A stretch of 64,000 nucleotides of DNA, from assembly GCF_000730165.1 (NCBI RefSeq), contig NZ_CP022112.1, positions 62,001 to 126,000 of the forward strand. Reading direction: 5' to 3'. Each line of letters starts with the position of its first letter. Positions within the stretch are counted from its first letter, which is position 1. Positions 9,997 through 18,022 of the stretch are shown here, in pieces. Position numbers and translations under genes: made by a program. The notes beneath the pieces were generated by a model. It was not told where the DNA came from. It saw nothing but the letters and a program-made list of their open reading frames with translations, and searched no databases. The DNA comes from Nitrospirillum viridazoti CBAmc. GTDB taxonomy: Bacteria; Pseudomonadota; Alphaproteobacteria; Azospirillales; Azospirillaceae.

Positions 9997-11505
9997 GCGG
10001 ACGCCGACACCTTGACCATCGCCCTGCAACTGGGCCTGGCGCTGCCGCCCCCCGGCTCCCGCCATGTCCGTCGCGCCCTGCATGACCAGTTGCGCGCCGC
10101 CATCCTGGACGGGCGGCTGGCACCGGGCCTGGCCCTGCCGCCCAGCCGGACTTTGGCGCAGGATCTGGGCCTGTCCCGCACCACGGTGGTGACGGTCTAT
10201 GACCTGCTGTTGAGCGAGGGCTATGTCGTCGCCCGCACCGGCGCCGGCACCTTCGTCGCCGACACAGGCTCCAAAGCCCAGGCCGGCGCCGCGGCCGGGG
10301 CACCGCCGCCCAGCGGCGTACGGCTGAACCCCGCGCTGCTGGCGCCGGGCGGCGCCCGCGCACCCACCCCGCCGCCGGAGGTGGCGGTCAATTTCCGCCT
10401 GGGGCTGCCGGACACCAGCGGCTTTCCCTTCGACGTCTGGGGGCGGCTGTACATTCGGGCGCTGCGCGCCTTCGCCCGCACCCAGCCCGGCTATCGCGAG
10501 CCGGCGGGCCGGTCGGCGCTGCGGGCTGCGGTGGCGGGCCACGTCTCCTTCACCCGCGCCGTGGCTTGCCGGGCGGAGGACATCATCATCACCGCCGGCG
10601 CGCAGCAGGCCTTCGACCTGCTGGCCCGCGTTCTGGTGACACCGGACCGGCCTGTGGTGGCGATCGAGGATCCCGGCTACGCCTCCGCCCGGGGCGCCTT
10701 CCTCGCCGCCGGCGCCCGGCTTCATCCCGTTCCGGTGGATGGGGAGGGGCTGGTGGTTGACGCCCTGCCGCCGGACGCGGCGGTGGTCTACGTCACGCCA
10801 TCGCACCAGTTCCCCCTGGGCGTGCCCCTGTCGCCCCGGCGGCGCCAGGCGTTGCTGGCCTATGCGGCCGTCCGGGGCGCCGTGATCGTCGAAGACGATT
10901 ATGATGGGGAGTTCCGCTACGGCGGCCGGCCGCTGGACGCGCTGCAGACCCTGGATGGCGGTGTCCGCGTCTTCTATGTCGGCACCTTCTCCAAAAGCCT
11001 GTTCCCGGCCCTGCGCTTAGGTTTCATCGCCGTGCCCGCCTGGGCGCGCGACCATGTGCTGAGGGCCAAGCAGGTGGCCGACTGGCACGCCCCGGTGGTG
11101 GAGCAGGATGCCCTGGCCGCCTTCATGGCTGAGGGGCACCTGGCCCGCCATGTCCGGCGCATGCGCGCCGTTTATGATGACCGTCGCACCGCCCTGCTGG
11201 GGGCCCTTGCCGCCCATTGCGGCGATCTGCTGGACCCGGTGCCGGCGGTGGCGGGGCTGCACCTGGCGACGCGCTTCCGCCGGCCGTTGGACGCGGACGC
11301 CGTGGTGGCCCGGGCCCTGGCCGCCGGCATCGGGGTGGAAAGCCTGGCCAACTATGCGCTGCGGCCCACCCTGGGTGGACCCGTCTCGGGGGACGGTCTC
11401 GCCGGTCTCGTCTTCGGTTATGGCGGGGTGGGGGTGGATGCCATCGCGCCGGCCGTCAGCCGGCTGGCGGCCATCCTTCGGAACGCAGCGCGGTCCGCAG
11501 GCTAA
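9949..11505 (+). CDS. MocR/PdxR-family GntR-aminotransferase regulator
   Basis: The protein of about 500-518 residues fuses an N-terminal GntR winged helix (ALHDQLRAAILDGRL, LSRTTVVTVYDLLLSEG, TGAGTFVAD; residues 40-105) to a type I aminotransferase domain. The PLP lysine is in YVGTFSKSLFPALRLGF. MocR proteins are transcription factors that sense PLP or its amino-acid adducts. There is no in-frame ATG: TTG at 9949 and TTG at 10012 are the likely starts, and the inverted repeat at 9947-9996 favours the later one. The 3' end overlaps the convergent membrane gene by 50 nt. The divergent tlp-cupin-metallohydrolase operon is the obvious candidate target. Confidence 0.88.
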   Translation: MDQEREPIRGIPGDPIADADTLTIALQLGLALPPPGSRHVRRALHDQLRAAILDGRLAPGLALPPSRTLAQDLGLSRTTVVTVYDLLLSEGYVVARTGAGTFVADTGSKAQAGAAAGAPPPSGVRLNPALLAPGGARAPTPPPEVAVNFRLGLPDTSGFPFDVWGRLYIRALRAFARTQPGYREPAGRSALRAAVAGHVSFTRAVACRAEDIIITAGAQQAFDLLARVLVTPDRPVVAIEDPGYASARGAFLAAGARLHPVPVDGEGLVVDALPPDAAVVYVTPSHQFPLGVPLSPRRRQALLAYAAVRGAVIVEDDYDGEFRYGGRPLDALQTLDGGVRVFYVGTFSKSLFPALRLGFIAVPAWARDHVLRAKQVADWHAPVVEQDALAAFMAEGHLARHVRRMRAVYDDRRTALLGALAAHCGDLLDPVPAVAGLHLATRFRRPLDADAVVARALAAGIGVESLANYALRPTLGGPVSGDGLAGLVFGYGGVGVDAIAPAVSRLAAILRNAARSAG

Positions 11506-11833
11506 AGGCCAGCAGGCCGGCCGACAGCAACAGGAAGATGGCGGCGTGCGGCTCCAGCCAGGTGCCGGCGATGGCGGCGATGGCGGCGAAGGCGACGCAG
11601 CAGCCCATCCATGCCACCAAGCCGGCGGCGCAGATCCAGGCCAACGCCCTGTCCCCCGGCCGCCCGCCCCGCAGCAGGTTCAGGGCGCCCAACAGGATGA
11701 CCAGGATGCTGGCGCTCAAGGCCCACAGCAATACCATGGGCTGGTTGCCATAGGCGTTGAAGGAACCGGCGGTGTGCCCGCCGGCGCCCAGGATCAGCAG
11801 CACCGCCAGCGCGCGGTCGATGACCTTTCCCAT
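11456..11833 (-). CDS. Small four-helix membrane protein
   Basis: The 125-residue protein is almost entirely hydrophobic, with four predicted transmembrane helices (about residues 7-24, 33-54, 65-85, 92-112). It is the last gene of an arsR-SRPBCC-membrane protein operon, 32 nt after the SRPBCC gene. Its 3' end overlaps the end of the convergent MocR gene by 50 nt. I recognise no family with certainty; similar small membrane proteins accompany ArsR/SRPBCC pairs in other proteobacteria. Confidence 0.7.
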   Translation of the reverse strand: MGKVIDRALAVLLILGAGGHTAGSFNAYGNQPMVLLWALSASILVILLGALNLLRGGRPGDRALAWICAAGLVAWMGCCVAFAAIAAIAGTWLEPHAAIFLLLSAGLLAFSLRTALRSEGWPPAG

Positions 11834-11865
11834 AGCGGCTCCTCCCCTTGGCCCCCGTTCCGTTT

Positions 11866-12351
11866 TCAGCCGTTGGCGGCCCGCGCATAGAGATCCAGGA
11901 TGCCGCCCCAGCCGCCGTCGCTGCCCACCTTGGCCCGCAGACGCTCGCCGTTCTCGGCGCCGAAGCGGTCCAGGTCGCGATGTTCCAGCGTCACCCGGGT
12001 CAGGGTCTCATCCAGGGCGGTGAAGGTCACCTCCACCTCCGAATAGGTGTCGGTACGGACCTGGAAATCGCCGTCCAGATGCCAGCTCAGCACCAGGCGG
12101 GCCGGCGGCTCCCACGCCAGCACGCGGCCCCAGTCGCATTCCGATCCGTCGTCGCCCACCTCATACCAGCGGCCGTCCACCTTGGGCTCGATGATGGCGT
12201 TGGCCAGGGGCGCCTTGCCGATGTGGTGGGTGGCGGGCCACCAGGTGGCGAAGCGGGTGGTGAAGACGTGGAAGGCGTGCGCCTGGCTGGCCCTCACCGT
12301 CACGGTCTTCACCACGGGTGCGATGGCGATGGTGCGTTCGGCGAGCGTCAT
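11866..12351 (-). CDS. SRPBCC-family (AHSA1-like) protein
   Basis: The 161-residue protein has the START/Bet v1-like AHSA1 pattern: SQAHAFHVFTTRFATWWP near the N-terminus, GRWYEVGDDGSECDWGRV in the middle, LVLSWHLDG, and TRVTLEHRDLDRFG before the C-terminal helix. Such proteins have a hydrophobic cavity and are typically encoded directly after an ArsR-like regulator, as here (15 nt downstream). They are thought to bind or sense small hydrophobic molecules; no enzymatic role can be assigned. Confidence 0.85.
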   Translation of the reverse strand: MTLAERTIAIAPVVKTVTVRASQAHAFHVFTTRFATWWPATHHIGKAPLANAIIEPKVDGRWYEVGDDGSECDWGRVLAWEPPARLVLSWHLDGDFQVRTDTYSEVEVTFTALDETLTRVTLEHRDLDRFGAENGERLRAKVGSDGGWGGILDLYARAANG

Positions 12352-12366
12352 GGCGGTGCCTCCCTC

Positions 12367-12678
12367 TTATGGTTTGTCGGCGGTTCTCTCCGCCTCGGCC
12401 ACGAAGGCGTCGAGCGCGGTCTCCCAGAACTGGTCCAGCCAGCGGCGCAGCGCGCCCAGGCCGTGCGGGTCGATGTGATAGATGCGGCGCGTCCCCTCCG
12501 CCCGGTCGGTCACCAGCCCGGCATCCTTCAGCACCTTCAGGTGCTGCGACACCGCCGGCCGGCTGATGGGCAGATGCCGCGCCAACTCCCCCACCGGCTG
12601 CGGCCCGGCCCGCAACCGCTCGAACACCGCCCGCCGGGTGGGATCGGCCAGGGCAGTCAGCGCTTTTTCGTAAGACAT
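12367..12678 (-). CDS. ArsR-family transcriptional regulator
   Basis: The 103-residue winged-helix protein shows the classic ArsR core: ALADPTRRAVFERL, then the recognition helix ISRPAVSQHLKVLKDAGLV and the wing RAEGTRRIYHID. It lacks the cysteine metal-binding motif of metal sensors and belongs to the subgroup paired with SRPBCC proteins. It heads a three-gene operon. A perfect palindrome immediately before its start codon is probably its own operator, and little space remains for a ribosome binding site. Confidence 0.92.
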   Translation of the reverse strand: MSYEKALTALADPTRRAVFERLRAGPQPVGELARHLPISRPAVSQHLKVLKDAGLVTDRAEGTRRIYHIDPHGLGALRRWLDQFWETALDAFVAEAERTADKP

Positions 12679-12679
12679 A

Positions 12680-12692
12680 GCTTACGGTAAGC
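12680..12692 (-). promoter_or_regulatory. Palindromic ArsR operator
   Basis: GCTTAC-G-GTAAGC is a perfect 6+6 palindrome with a 1-nt centre. It ends one base before the ArsR ATG (12678), a position suited to autorepression. Confidence 0.65.
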
Positions 12693-12745
12693 GATGACGA
12701 ACGAATGAGTCAAGGGCCTTAGGTCGGTGGCCACGGCAGATGCAG

Positions 12746-13171
12746 TCAGTCAGCCATCCAAGGATTTAAAACGGGCTGCTGCAGCAGCCCGAAATCGGCG
12801 ACGTTGCGCGTCACCAAGGTAAGGTCGTGAATTTCCGCCGTGGCGGCAATGAAGGCGTCCATCGCGCTAATGGATCGGCCGGTCGCCTGGCCGCGCGCCA
12901 CGATGACGCCCCAGGCATCGGCCACCGCTGCGTCGATGGCCAGGATGCGGCGATCGAAGCGCAAGGGCAGGTCATCCCGCAACCATGTATCCAGTCGGTT
13001 CCGGCGCTGCCCCGGCGCCAATCGCTGCACGCCTTGACGCAGTTCCGCCAGGGTGGGGACGCTGAGATAGAGACGATCCTCATCTGCTGCGGCCAGCCAT
13101 TCTATGACACCGGCGTCAGGGCGAGGCTTCACCCACTCCGACACCACGTTGGTGTCCAGCAGATAGTTCAC
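12746..13171 (-). CDS. vapC: VapC-type PIN-domain toxin
   Basis: The 141-residue PIN-domain ribonuclease has the expected acidic residues: Asp6 in LLDTNVVSE, Glu in LAELRQG, Asp in SAMDAFIAATA and Asp in TRNVADF. These coordinate metal for RNA cleavage. The GTG start overlaps the antitoxin stop (GTGA), the usual arrangement for translational coupling. The family cleaves tRNA or rRNA; the target here is unknown. Confidence 0.92.
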   Translation of the reverse strand: MNYLLDTNVVSEWVKPRPDAGVIEWLAAADEDRLYLSVPTLAELRQGVQRLAPGQRRNRLDTWLRDDLPLRFDRRILAIDAAVADAWGVIVARGQATGRSISAMDAFIAATAEIHDLTLVTRNVADFGLLQQPVLNPWMAD

Positions 13172-13416
13172 AGATCAATCTCACGGGCGCTATCCGCCGC
13201 GCGTTCCACTATCAGGCCGGAATCACGCAAGGGGGACGCGGCGAAGAATTCGGCCAGATTGCCCACACGTCTCGTCTTGCGTTCCCACTCTTCGGCCGAG
13301 ACGACCACGGCGGTGGTGCGGCCATTACGAGAGATGACCTGTGGGGTCCCGGCGGCGGCGCGATCAATCACCTCACTGAACTTGGCTTTCGCTTCAGCGA
13401 CGGTCCAGGTTTTCAT
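13168..13416 (-). CDS. Phd/YefM-family antitoxin
   Basis: The 82-residue protein starts MKTWTVAEAKAKFSEVIDRA, the Phd/YefM DNA-binding pattern, followed by TPQVISRNGRTTAVVVSAEEW. The C-terminal part (about residues 50-82) should bind the toxin. The ATG at 13416 is preceded by AGGAGG, which rules out the longer upstream reading. It neutralises the PIN toxin encoded by the overlapping downstream gene and probably autoregulates through the palindrome just upstream. Confidence 0.9.
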   Translation of the reverse strand: MKTWTVAEAKAKFSEVIDRAAAGTPQVISRNGRTTAVVVSAEEWERKTRRVGNLAEFFAASPLRDSGLIVERAADSAREIDL

Positions 13417-13430
13417 GTTCGCCTCCTCCT

Positions 13431-13458
13431 GATGACTATATTGGTCATCATAGTCATC
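13431..13458 (-). promoter_or_regulatory. Toxin-antitoxin operator palindrome
   Basis: GATGACTAT at 13431-13439 and ATAGTCATC at 13450-13458 are exact reverse complements. A nested GTCATC at 13444-13449 gives an additional GATGAC-N7-GTCATC symmetry. The site lies 15 nt upstream of the antitoxin start, as expected for conditional autorepression. Confidence 0.65.
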
Positions 13459-13564
13459 CGGGTGCTCGCCGGCAAGGTCCACAGGCCACAATGAAAACCG
13501 ATAGCCAAGGCGGCAAGCCATCCCGTAAGACAGCGGTAGTTCTGCTTAAGCGTGATCAGCCGTC

Positions 13565-13858
13565 ATGATTCTCGACATCATCGCCGCCCTGGGCCTGCTG
13601 GCCATCCTTGCCATCTGCGTCCACGGCATGCGCGCGCCGCAGAAGCGCGCGGGCTTCCTGCTCATGGCCGTGGTGACCCTGGTGGCCATCGGTGTGCTGG
13701 TGGCGGATAATGTCGTGGCCATCGGCTTGGTGCATGGCGCGCGCTTCGGCGCCGTGATCCTGGGCGTGATGGGCCTGATCAACGGCGCCCTGGTCCTGGC
13801 GCAGATGGTTAGCGGCAAGCCGTGGAATCCCCGGACTCCACGGCGCCCCAAGCGGTAA
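13565..13858 (+). CDS. Small membrane protein of unknown function
   Basis: The 97-residue protein has three predicted membrane helices (about residues 3-21, 31-49, 59-80) and a basic Pro/Arg-rich C-terminal tail (PRTPRRPKR). It ends 13 nt before the convergent M20 peptidase gene. No family is recognised. Confidence 0.6.
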   Translation: MILDIIAALGLLAILAICVHGMRAPQKRAGFLLMAVVTLVAIGVLVADNVVAIGLVHGARFGAVILGVMGLINGALVLAQMVSGKPWNPRTPRRPKR

Positions 13859-13871
13859 GGGAACGGTCCTT

Positions 13872-15122
13872 TCAGGCCATCAACAAATCCACCAGCGTCA
13901 GGGCCATGACCTCGGTCGCCTTGTAGAGGTCGCTCAGCGGCAGGCGCTCGTCCGCGCGGTGGGCGTTGGCTTCCTCGATGGTGTGGGGGCCGGCACCGTA
14001 GAGCACGGTGGGGACACCGGCGGCGGCGTAGTGGCGGGCGTCGGTGTAGATGGGCACGCCCTTGGCGGCGACCGGCTCACCCAGGATGCGGGTGGCGTGG
14101 CGGCTGATGGTGTCGGTCAGGCGGTCGGTGCCGGCGATGGGCTTCAGGGGCTCGGCCAGCAGGATGCGGCGCACGGCCACAGTCGCCTCCGGCCGTTCGG
14201 CGGCCGCCGCGGCGATGACCTGGCGCAGGGTGGCCTCCACCGTGGCGCCCTGCTCCTCCGGGATCATGCGGCGGTCCAGGCGGAAGGTGATGCGGTCGGG
14301 CACGACGTTGGTGTTGATGCCACCGGAAATCAGGCCGACGGTCAGTTGCGGGCTGCCGATGCCGGGCACGGCGGAAACGGTGGCGGCATAGCCGGCGCGG
14401 TGCTGGTATAGCCAGCTGAGGATGACGGTCGCGGCCTCCAAGGCATCGATGCCGGTGGCGGGCAAGGCGGCGTGGGCGGACTTGCCCCGCACCTCCACCT
14501 CCAGATGCAGGCAGCCGTTGTGGGCGGTGACGATGCCGTAGCTGAAGCCGGCGGACACGGCATAGTCGGGCTTGGTCAGCCCCTGCTCCAACAGCCAGCG
14601 CGGGCCGATTTCGCCGCCCGCCTCCTCATCATAGGTCAGGTGCAGTTCCACCGTGCCGTTCAGCGCCACGCCCTGGCGCGCCAGCTCATCCAGCGCCATC
14701 AGGGCGTAGGTGTAGCTGGCGAAGTCGGATTTGGAGACGGCGACGCCACGCCCGTACATCCAGCCGTCCTTGACGGTGGCGGCATAGGGATCAACCGTCC
14801 AGCCCTCGCCCGGCGCCACCACGTCGCCATGGGCGTTCAGGGCGATGGTGGGCCCACCGGTGCCGAAGCTGCGGCGCACGATCAGGTTGGTGGCGCTGAT
14901 CATGCCGTTGGCCTTGACCAACGCGTCGGGCACGACATGGCGTTCCACGGTGTAGCCCAGGCCCTCCAGCAACTCGGCGGCGCGGGCGGCGTGGGGGGCG
15001 CAGTCACCCGGCGGGTTGTCGGATGGCACCTTGATCAGCTCCGCCAGGAAGCGCACCTGCTCCTCCCGCTTGGCCGTCAGGAAGGTGTGGACGGCCCCCT
15101 GGATGGCGGTGTCGGTGGTCAT
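13872..15122 (-). CDS. M20-family metallopeptidase/amidohydrolase
   Basis: The 416-residue protein has the M20 (ArgE/DapE/CPG2) architecture: ALNAHGDVVAPGEGW with the metal-binding His/Asp, LTYDEEAGGEIG with the catalytic Glu pair, and a dimerisation domain starting at VRGKSAHAALPATGIDALEA. It removes an acyl, carbamoyl or amino-acid moiety from a small substrate. The ATG at 15122 overlaps the allantoate amidohydrolase stop (ATGA), making it the last gene of puuE-uraD-allC. That coupling suggests a ureide-pathway role, possibly on ureidoglycolate, but nothing in the sequence proves the substrate. Confidence 0.85.
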   Translation of the reverse strand: MTTDTAIQGAVHTFLTAKREEQVRFLAELIKVPSDNPPGDCAPHAARAAELLEGLGYTVERHVVPDALVKANGMISATNLIVRRSFGTGGPTIALNAHGDVVAPGEGWTVDPYAATVKDGWMYGRGVAVSKSDFASYTYALMALDELARQGVALNGTVELHLTYDEEAGGEIGPRWLLEQGLTKPDYAVSAGFSYGIVTAHNGCLHLEVEVRGKSAHAALPATGIDALEAATVILSWLYQHRAGYAATVSAVPGIGSPQLTVGLISGGINTNVVPDRITFRLDRRMIPEEQGATVEATLRQVIAAAAAERPEATVAVRRILLAEPLKPIAGTDRLTDTISRHATRILGEPVAAKGVPIYTDARHYAAAGVPTVLYGAGPHTIEEANAHRADERLPLSDLYKATEVMALTLVDLLMA

Positions 15123-16366
15123 GGGCGGGGTCCTTCGGCAAAGGAGACGGGTTCGAAACGGCGCAGGAAGTCCAGCAGCACGGTAACGGCCAGGTCGGCA
15201 TCCTCCACCGTGATGGCCTCCGCCGGGTTGTGGCTGATGCCGCCCTTGCAGCGGACGAACAACATGGCCATGGGGCACAGTGCCGCCAGGGCCATGGCGT
15301 CGTGGCCGGCGCCGCTGGGCAAATGGTGGGGGATGATGCCGGCCCGCGCCACCGCCTGGCCCAGCTGGCGCATCAGGCCGGGGTGACAGTGGGCGGCAGG
15401 GGCGTCGTGCGTGGGCTGGATGTCCAGCGCCACGCCCCGGCGCGCCGCGATGACGGCCAGGGTGTGCAGCAGGCCGGCAGCGGCCGTTTTGCGGCTGCCG
15501 TCACGCGGGCTGCGCAGATCGATGGTGAAGGTGGCCTGGCCTGGAATGACGTTCACCGCACCCGGCTTGGCCTCGATGCGGCCCACGGTGGCGACCAGGT
15601 CGGGTTCCGCCCCGCCGGCCGTCTCCACCGCCAGCACCATTTCCGCCGCTGCCGCCAGGGGATCGTGGCGCAGGGCCATGGGCACGGTGCCGGCGTGGCC
15701 TGCCTGGCCGGTGACGGTGACGGCGTAGCGGCTGGCGCCGTTGATGGCGGTGACGATGCCCAGGGGCAGGCCCCGGGATTCCAGCACCGGTCCCTGCTCG
15801 ATGTGCACCTCGACAAAGCCCAGCACCGTCGCCGGGTCGCGGGCCACGGCGGCCAGGCCGGCGGGGTCGCCGCCGAACTCCTTCAGCGCATCGCCCAGGG
15901 CGATGCCGTCGCGGTCGCGCGCGGCCAGGGCGTCGGGGGCAATGGTGCCGGCCACGGCGCGGCTGCCCGTCAGGGTGACGGGAAAGCGCACGCCCTCCTC
16001 ATCGCCGAAGCCCAGAACCTCGATGGCGTAGGGCAGGCGTTCCCCCCGGCGGTTCAGCTCCGCCACGGCGGCGACGGCCGCCAGCACACCCAGGTTGCCG
16101 TCGTACTTGCCGGCGTTGCGCACCGTGTCGATGTGTGAGCCCAGCAGCAGGGCGGGCAGACCGGGCGTGTCTCCCTCATAGCGGCCGACGACGGTGCCGG
16201 CGGCGTCCAAATGCGCCGCCATCCCCGCCTCGCGCATCCAGATCAGCAACTGGTCGGCGGCGGCGCGGTGCTCCTGCGTCAGGTACAGGCGGGTCAGGGC
16301 CGGCCGGTCGGCGCTGTGCCGGGCGAAGTCGTCCAGGCGCGCCATCAGGGCGGGGCCGAAGATCAC
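15119..16366 (-). CDS. allC: Allantoate amidohydrolase (Zn-dependent, M20 family)
   Basis: The 415-residue protein matches the AllC/N-carbamoyl-amino-acid hydrolase family: GSHIDTVRNAGKYDGNLGV, GDEEGVRFPVTLTGSRA, FVEVHIEQGPVLE and TGQAGHAGTVPM, which hold the metal ligands and the dimerisation domain. In this context it should hydrolyse allantoate to ureidoglycine, CO2 and ammonia. It overlaps uraD upstream and the M20 gene downstream by 4 nt each. A carbamoyl-amino-acid hydrolase role is the main alternative, but placement with puuE and uraD strongly favours allantoate. Confidence 0.88.
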   Translation of the reverse strand: MIFGPALMARLDDFARHSADRPALTRLYLTQEHRAAADQLLIWMREAGMAAHLDAAGTVVGRYEGDTPGLPALLLGSHIDTVRNAGKYDGNLGVLAAVAAVAELNRRGERLPYAIEVLGFGDEEGVRFPVTLTGSRAVAGTIAPDALAARDRDGIALGDALKEFGGDPAGLAAVARDPATVLGFVEVHIEQGPVLESRGLPLGIVTAINGASRYAVTVTGQAGHAGTVPMALRHDPLAAAAEMVLAVETAGGAEPDLVATVGRIEAKPGAVNVIPGQATFTIDLRSPRDGSRKTAAAGLLHTLAVIAARRGVALDIQPTHDAPAAHCHPGLMRQLGQAVARAGIIPHHLPSGAGHDAMALAALCPMAMLFVRCKGGISHNPAEAITVEDADLAVTVLLDFLRRFEPVSFAEGPRP

Positions 16367-16866
16367 GGTAGCATTTCCTTCAGACGCAGCAGCGCGATGC
16401 GCTCCACCTGGTTTGTCGCCGTGGCGAATTCCGTCTCCGCATCATTGGCCACGCGGCTTTCGAAATTTTCCAGGATGGCGGCGCGGGTCAGGCCGCGCAC
16501 CGCCAGGATGAAGGGGAAGCCGAAGCGCGCCTTGTAGGCGTCGTTCAGTTCCTGGAAGCGCGCGTATTCCTCGGGTGTGCACTTGTCCAGGCCGGCGGAG
16601 GCCTGTTCGGCGGTGGAATCCGCCGTTAGTTCCCCCCGCACAGCCAGGCGGCCGGCCAGGTCGGGGTGGGCCAGCAGCACGCCCAGGCGCCGCTCCCGCC
16701 CCGCCGCCCGGAACTGCGCCACCAGGGCGGCGTGCAGGCCATGGGCCGTGTCGGCGCCTGACGGCAGGCCGGCGTCCCACGCGGCTTCTGCGATCCACGG
16801 GGAATGCTCGAACACGCCGCCGAAGCGGGCAACGAAGGCGTCGCGCGTCTCAAAGAAGCCGGTCAT
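16363..16866 (-). CDS. uraD: OHCU decarboxylase
   Basis: The 167-residue protein decarboxylates 2-oxo-4-hydroxy-4-carboxy-5-ureidoimidazoline to (S)-allantoin. Recognisable family segments are FGGVFEHSPWIAEAAW with the catalytic His, LLAHPDLAG, and FPFILAVRGLTRAAIL, which contacts the substrate. Length is standard for single-domain OHCU decarboxylases. It overlaps puuE and allC by 4 nt on either side and acts directly after the hydroxyisourate hydrolase encoded divergently at 18023. Confidence 0.95.
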   Translation of the reverse strand: MTGFFETRDAFVARFGGVFEHSPWIAEAAWDAGLPSGADTAHGLHAALVAQFRAAGRERRLGVLLAHPDLAGRLAVRGELTADSTAEQASAGLDKCTPEEYARFQELNDAYKARFGFPFILAVRGLTRAAILENFESRVANDAETEFATATNQVERIALLRLKEMLP

Positions 16867-17786
16867 GCGCCGGACCCCTTATAAGGATGGCGGGCGTGCC
16901 AGTGGCGGGCGATGTCGGCCCGGCGGGCGAACCACACGCCCTCATGGCCGGCGGCATAATCGAGGAAGCGCTCCAGCGCCTGGATGCGCCCAGGCTTGCC
17001 CACCAGGCGGCAATGCAAGCCGACCGACATCATGCGCGGCGTCTCGGCCCCCTCGGCATACAGGGCGTCGAAGCTGTCCTTGAGGTAGGTGAAGAACTGG
17101 TCGCCGGAATGGAAGCCCTGGACCTGGACGAAGCGCATGTCGTTGCAGTCCAGGGTATAGGGCACGATCAGCTGCGGCCTGTCGCCTACCAATTGCCAAT
17201 AGGGCAGGTCGTCGTCATAGGCGTCGGCGTCGTAAAGGAAGCCGCCATGCTCCGCCACCAGGCGGCGGGTGTTGGGGCTGGTGCGGCCGGTGTACCAGCC
17301 GACGGGGCGCGTGCCGCTGACCTGTTCCAGGATGGTCATGGCCTTGGCCATGTGCGCGGCTTCCTCCGCCGGGTCCATATACTGGTAATTGATCCAGCGA
17401 TAGCCGTGGCTGGCGATCTCATGCCCCTGGTCGACCATGGCGCGGATGACGTCGGGATGGCGCTCGGCGGCCATGGCCACGGCGAAGATGGTGAGGGGAA
17501 TCTTCTTCTTTTCGAACAGCTTCAGCAGGCGCCAGACACCGACGCGGGAGCCGTATTCGTACAGCGATTCCATGGACATGTGGCGCACGCCGGGCAGGGC
17601 CTGGGCCGCCACCATCTCCGATAGGAAGGCCTCCGACGCCGCGTCGCCGTGCAGCACGCAGTTCTCCCCACCCTCCTCATAGTTCAGCACCAGCTGAACC
17701 GCGATGCGGGCGGCGTTCGGCCAGTCCGCCTGGGGCGGGTTGGCGCCATAGCCGATCAGGTCGCGTGGATAGTCCGCCGTCATCAT
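16863..17786 (-). CDS. puuE: Allantoinase PuuE (polysaccharide-deacetylase fold)
   Basis: The 307-residue protein belongs to the cofactor-independent PuuE allantoinases: NYEEGGENCVLHGD, GHEIASHGYRWINYQ, TGRTSPNTRRLV and ADAYDDDLPYW are characteristic. It hydrolyses (S)-allantoin to allantoate and is unrelated to the zinc amidohydrolase AllB. It is the first gene of the operon puuE-uraD-allC-M20. Two adjacent ATGs (17786 and 17783) are possible starts. The divergent promoter region faces uraH. Confidence 0.95.
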   Translation of the reverse strand: MMTADYPRDLIGYGANPPQADWPNAARIAVQLVLNYEEGGENCVLHGDAASEAFLSEMVAAQALPGVRHMSMESLYEYGSRVGVWRLLKLFEKKKIPLTIFAVAMAAERHPDVIRAMVDQGHEIASHGYRWINYQYMDPAEEAAHMAKAMTILEQVSGTRPVGWYTGRTSPNTRRLVAEHGGFLYDADAYDDDLPYWQLVGDRPQLIVPYTLDCNDMRFVQVQGFHSGDQFFTYLKDSFDALYAEGAETPRMMSVGLHCRLVGKPGRIQALERFLDYAAGHEGVWFARRADIARHWHARHPYKGSGA

Positions 17787-18022
17787 GCCCGTGCCCGTCC
17801 CTGTTTTCCGCCAGCCCCTTAAGGCGCATCATCGCCCGATAGGGTTGCCGCCGCGACCCCTAAAGGTCCAGCATGGCCAGGTCAGCATATCGTGCGCCCA
17901 GGCATGGGCGCTTTCCTGATTGTTTTGAAAGACTTTCCCTGGGGTGGCTGGCTGACGGGGCGATGCGACCCCATGTACCTTTTGTGCATAAGCGAGATCA
18001 GGGCGACGAACGGGCGGTCATC
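17787..18022. promoter_or_regulatory. Divergent promoter region of ureide and xanthine operons
   Basis: This 236-nt region serves puuE (minus) and uraH (plus). It contains a perfect 7-bp palindrome, GCGCCCA at 17894-17900 and TGGGCGC at 17905-17911 with spacer GGCA, and an AT-richer stretch at 17915-17940. No sigma-54 consensus is present on either strand. A shared operator is plausible. Confidence 0.5.
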
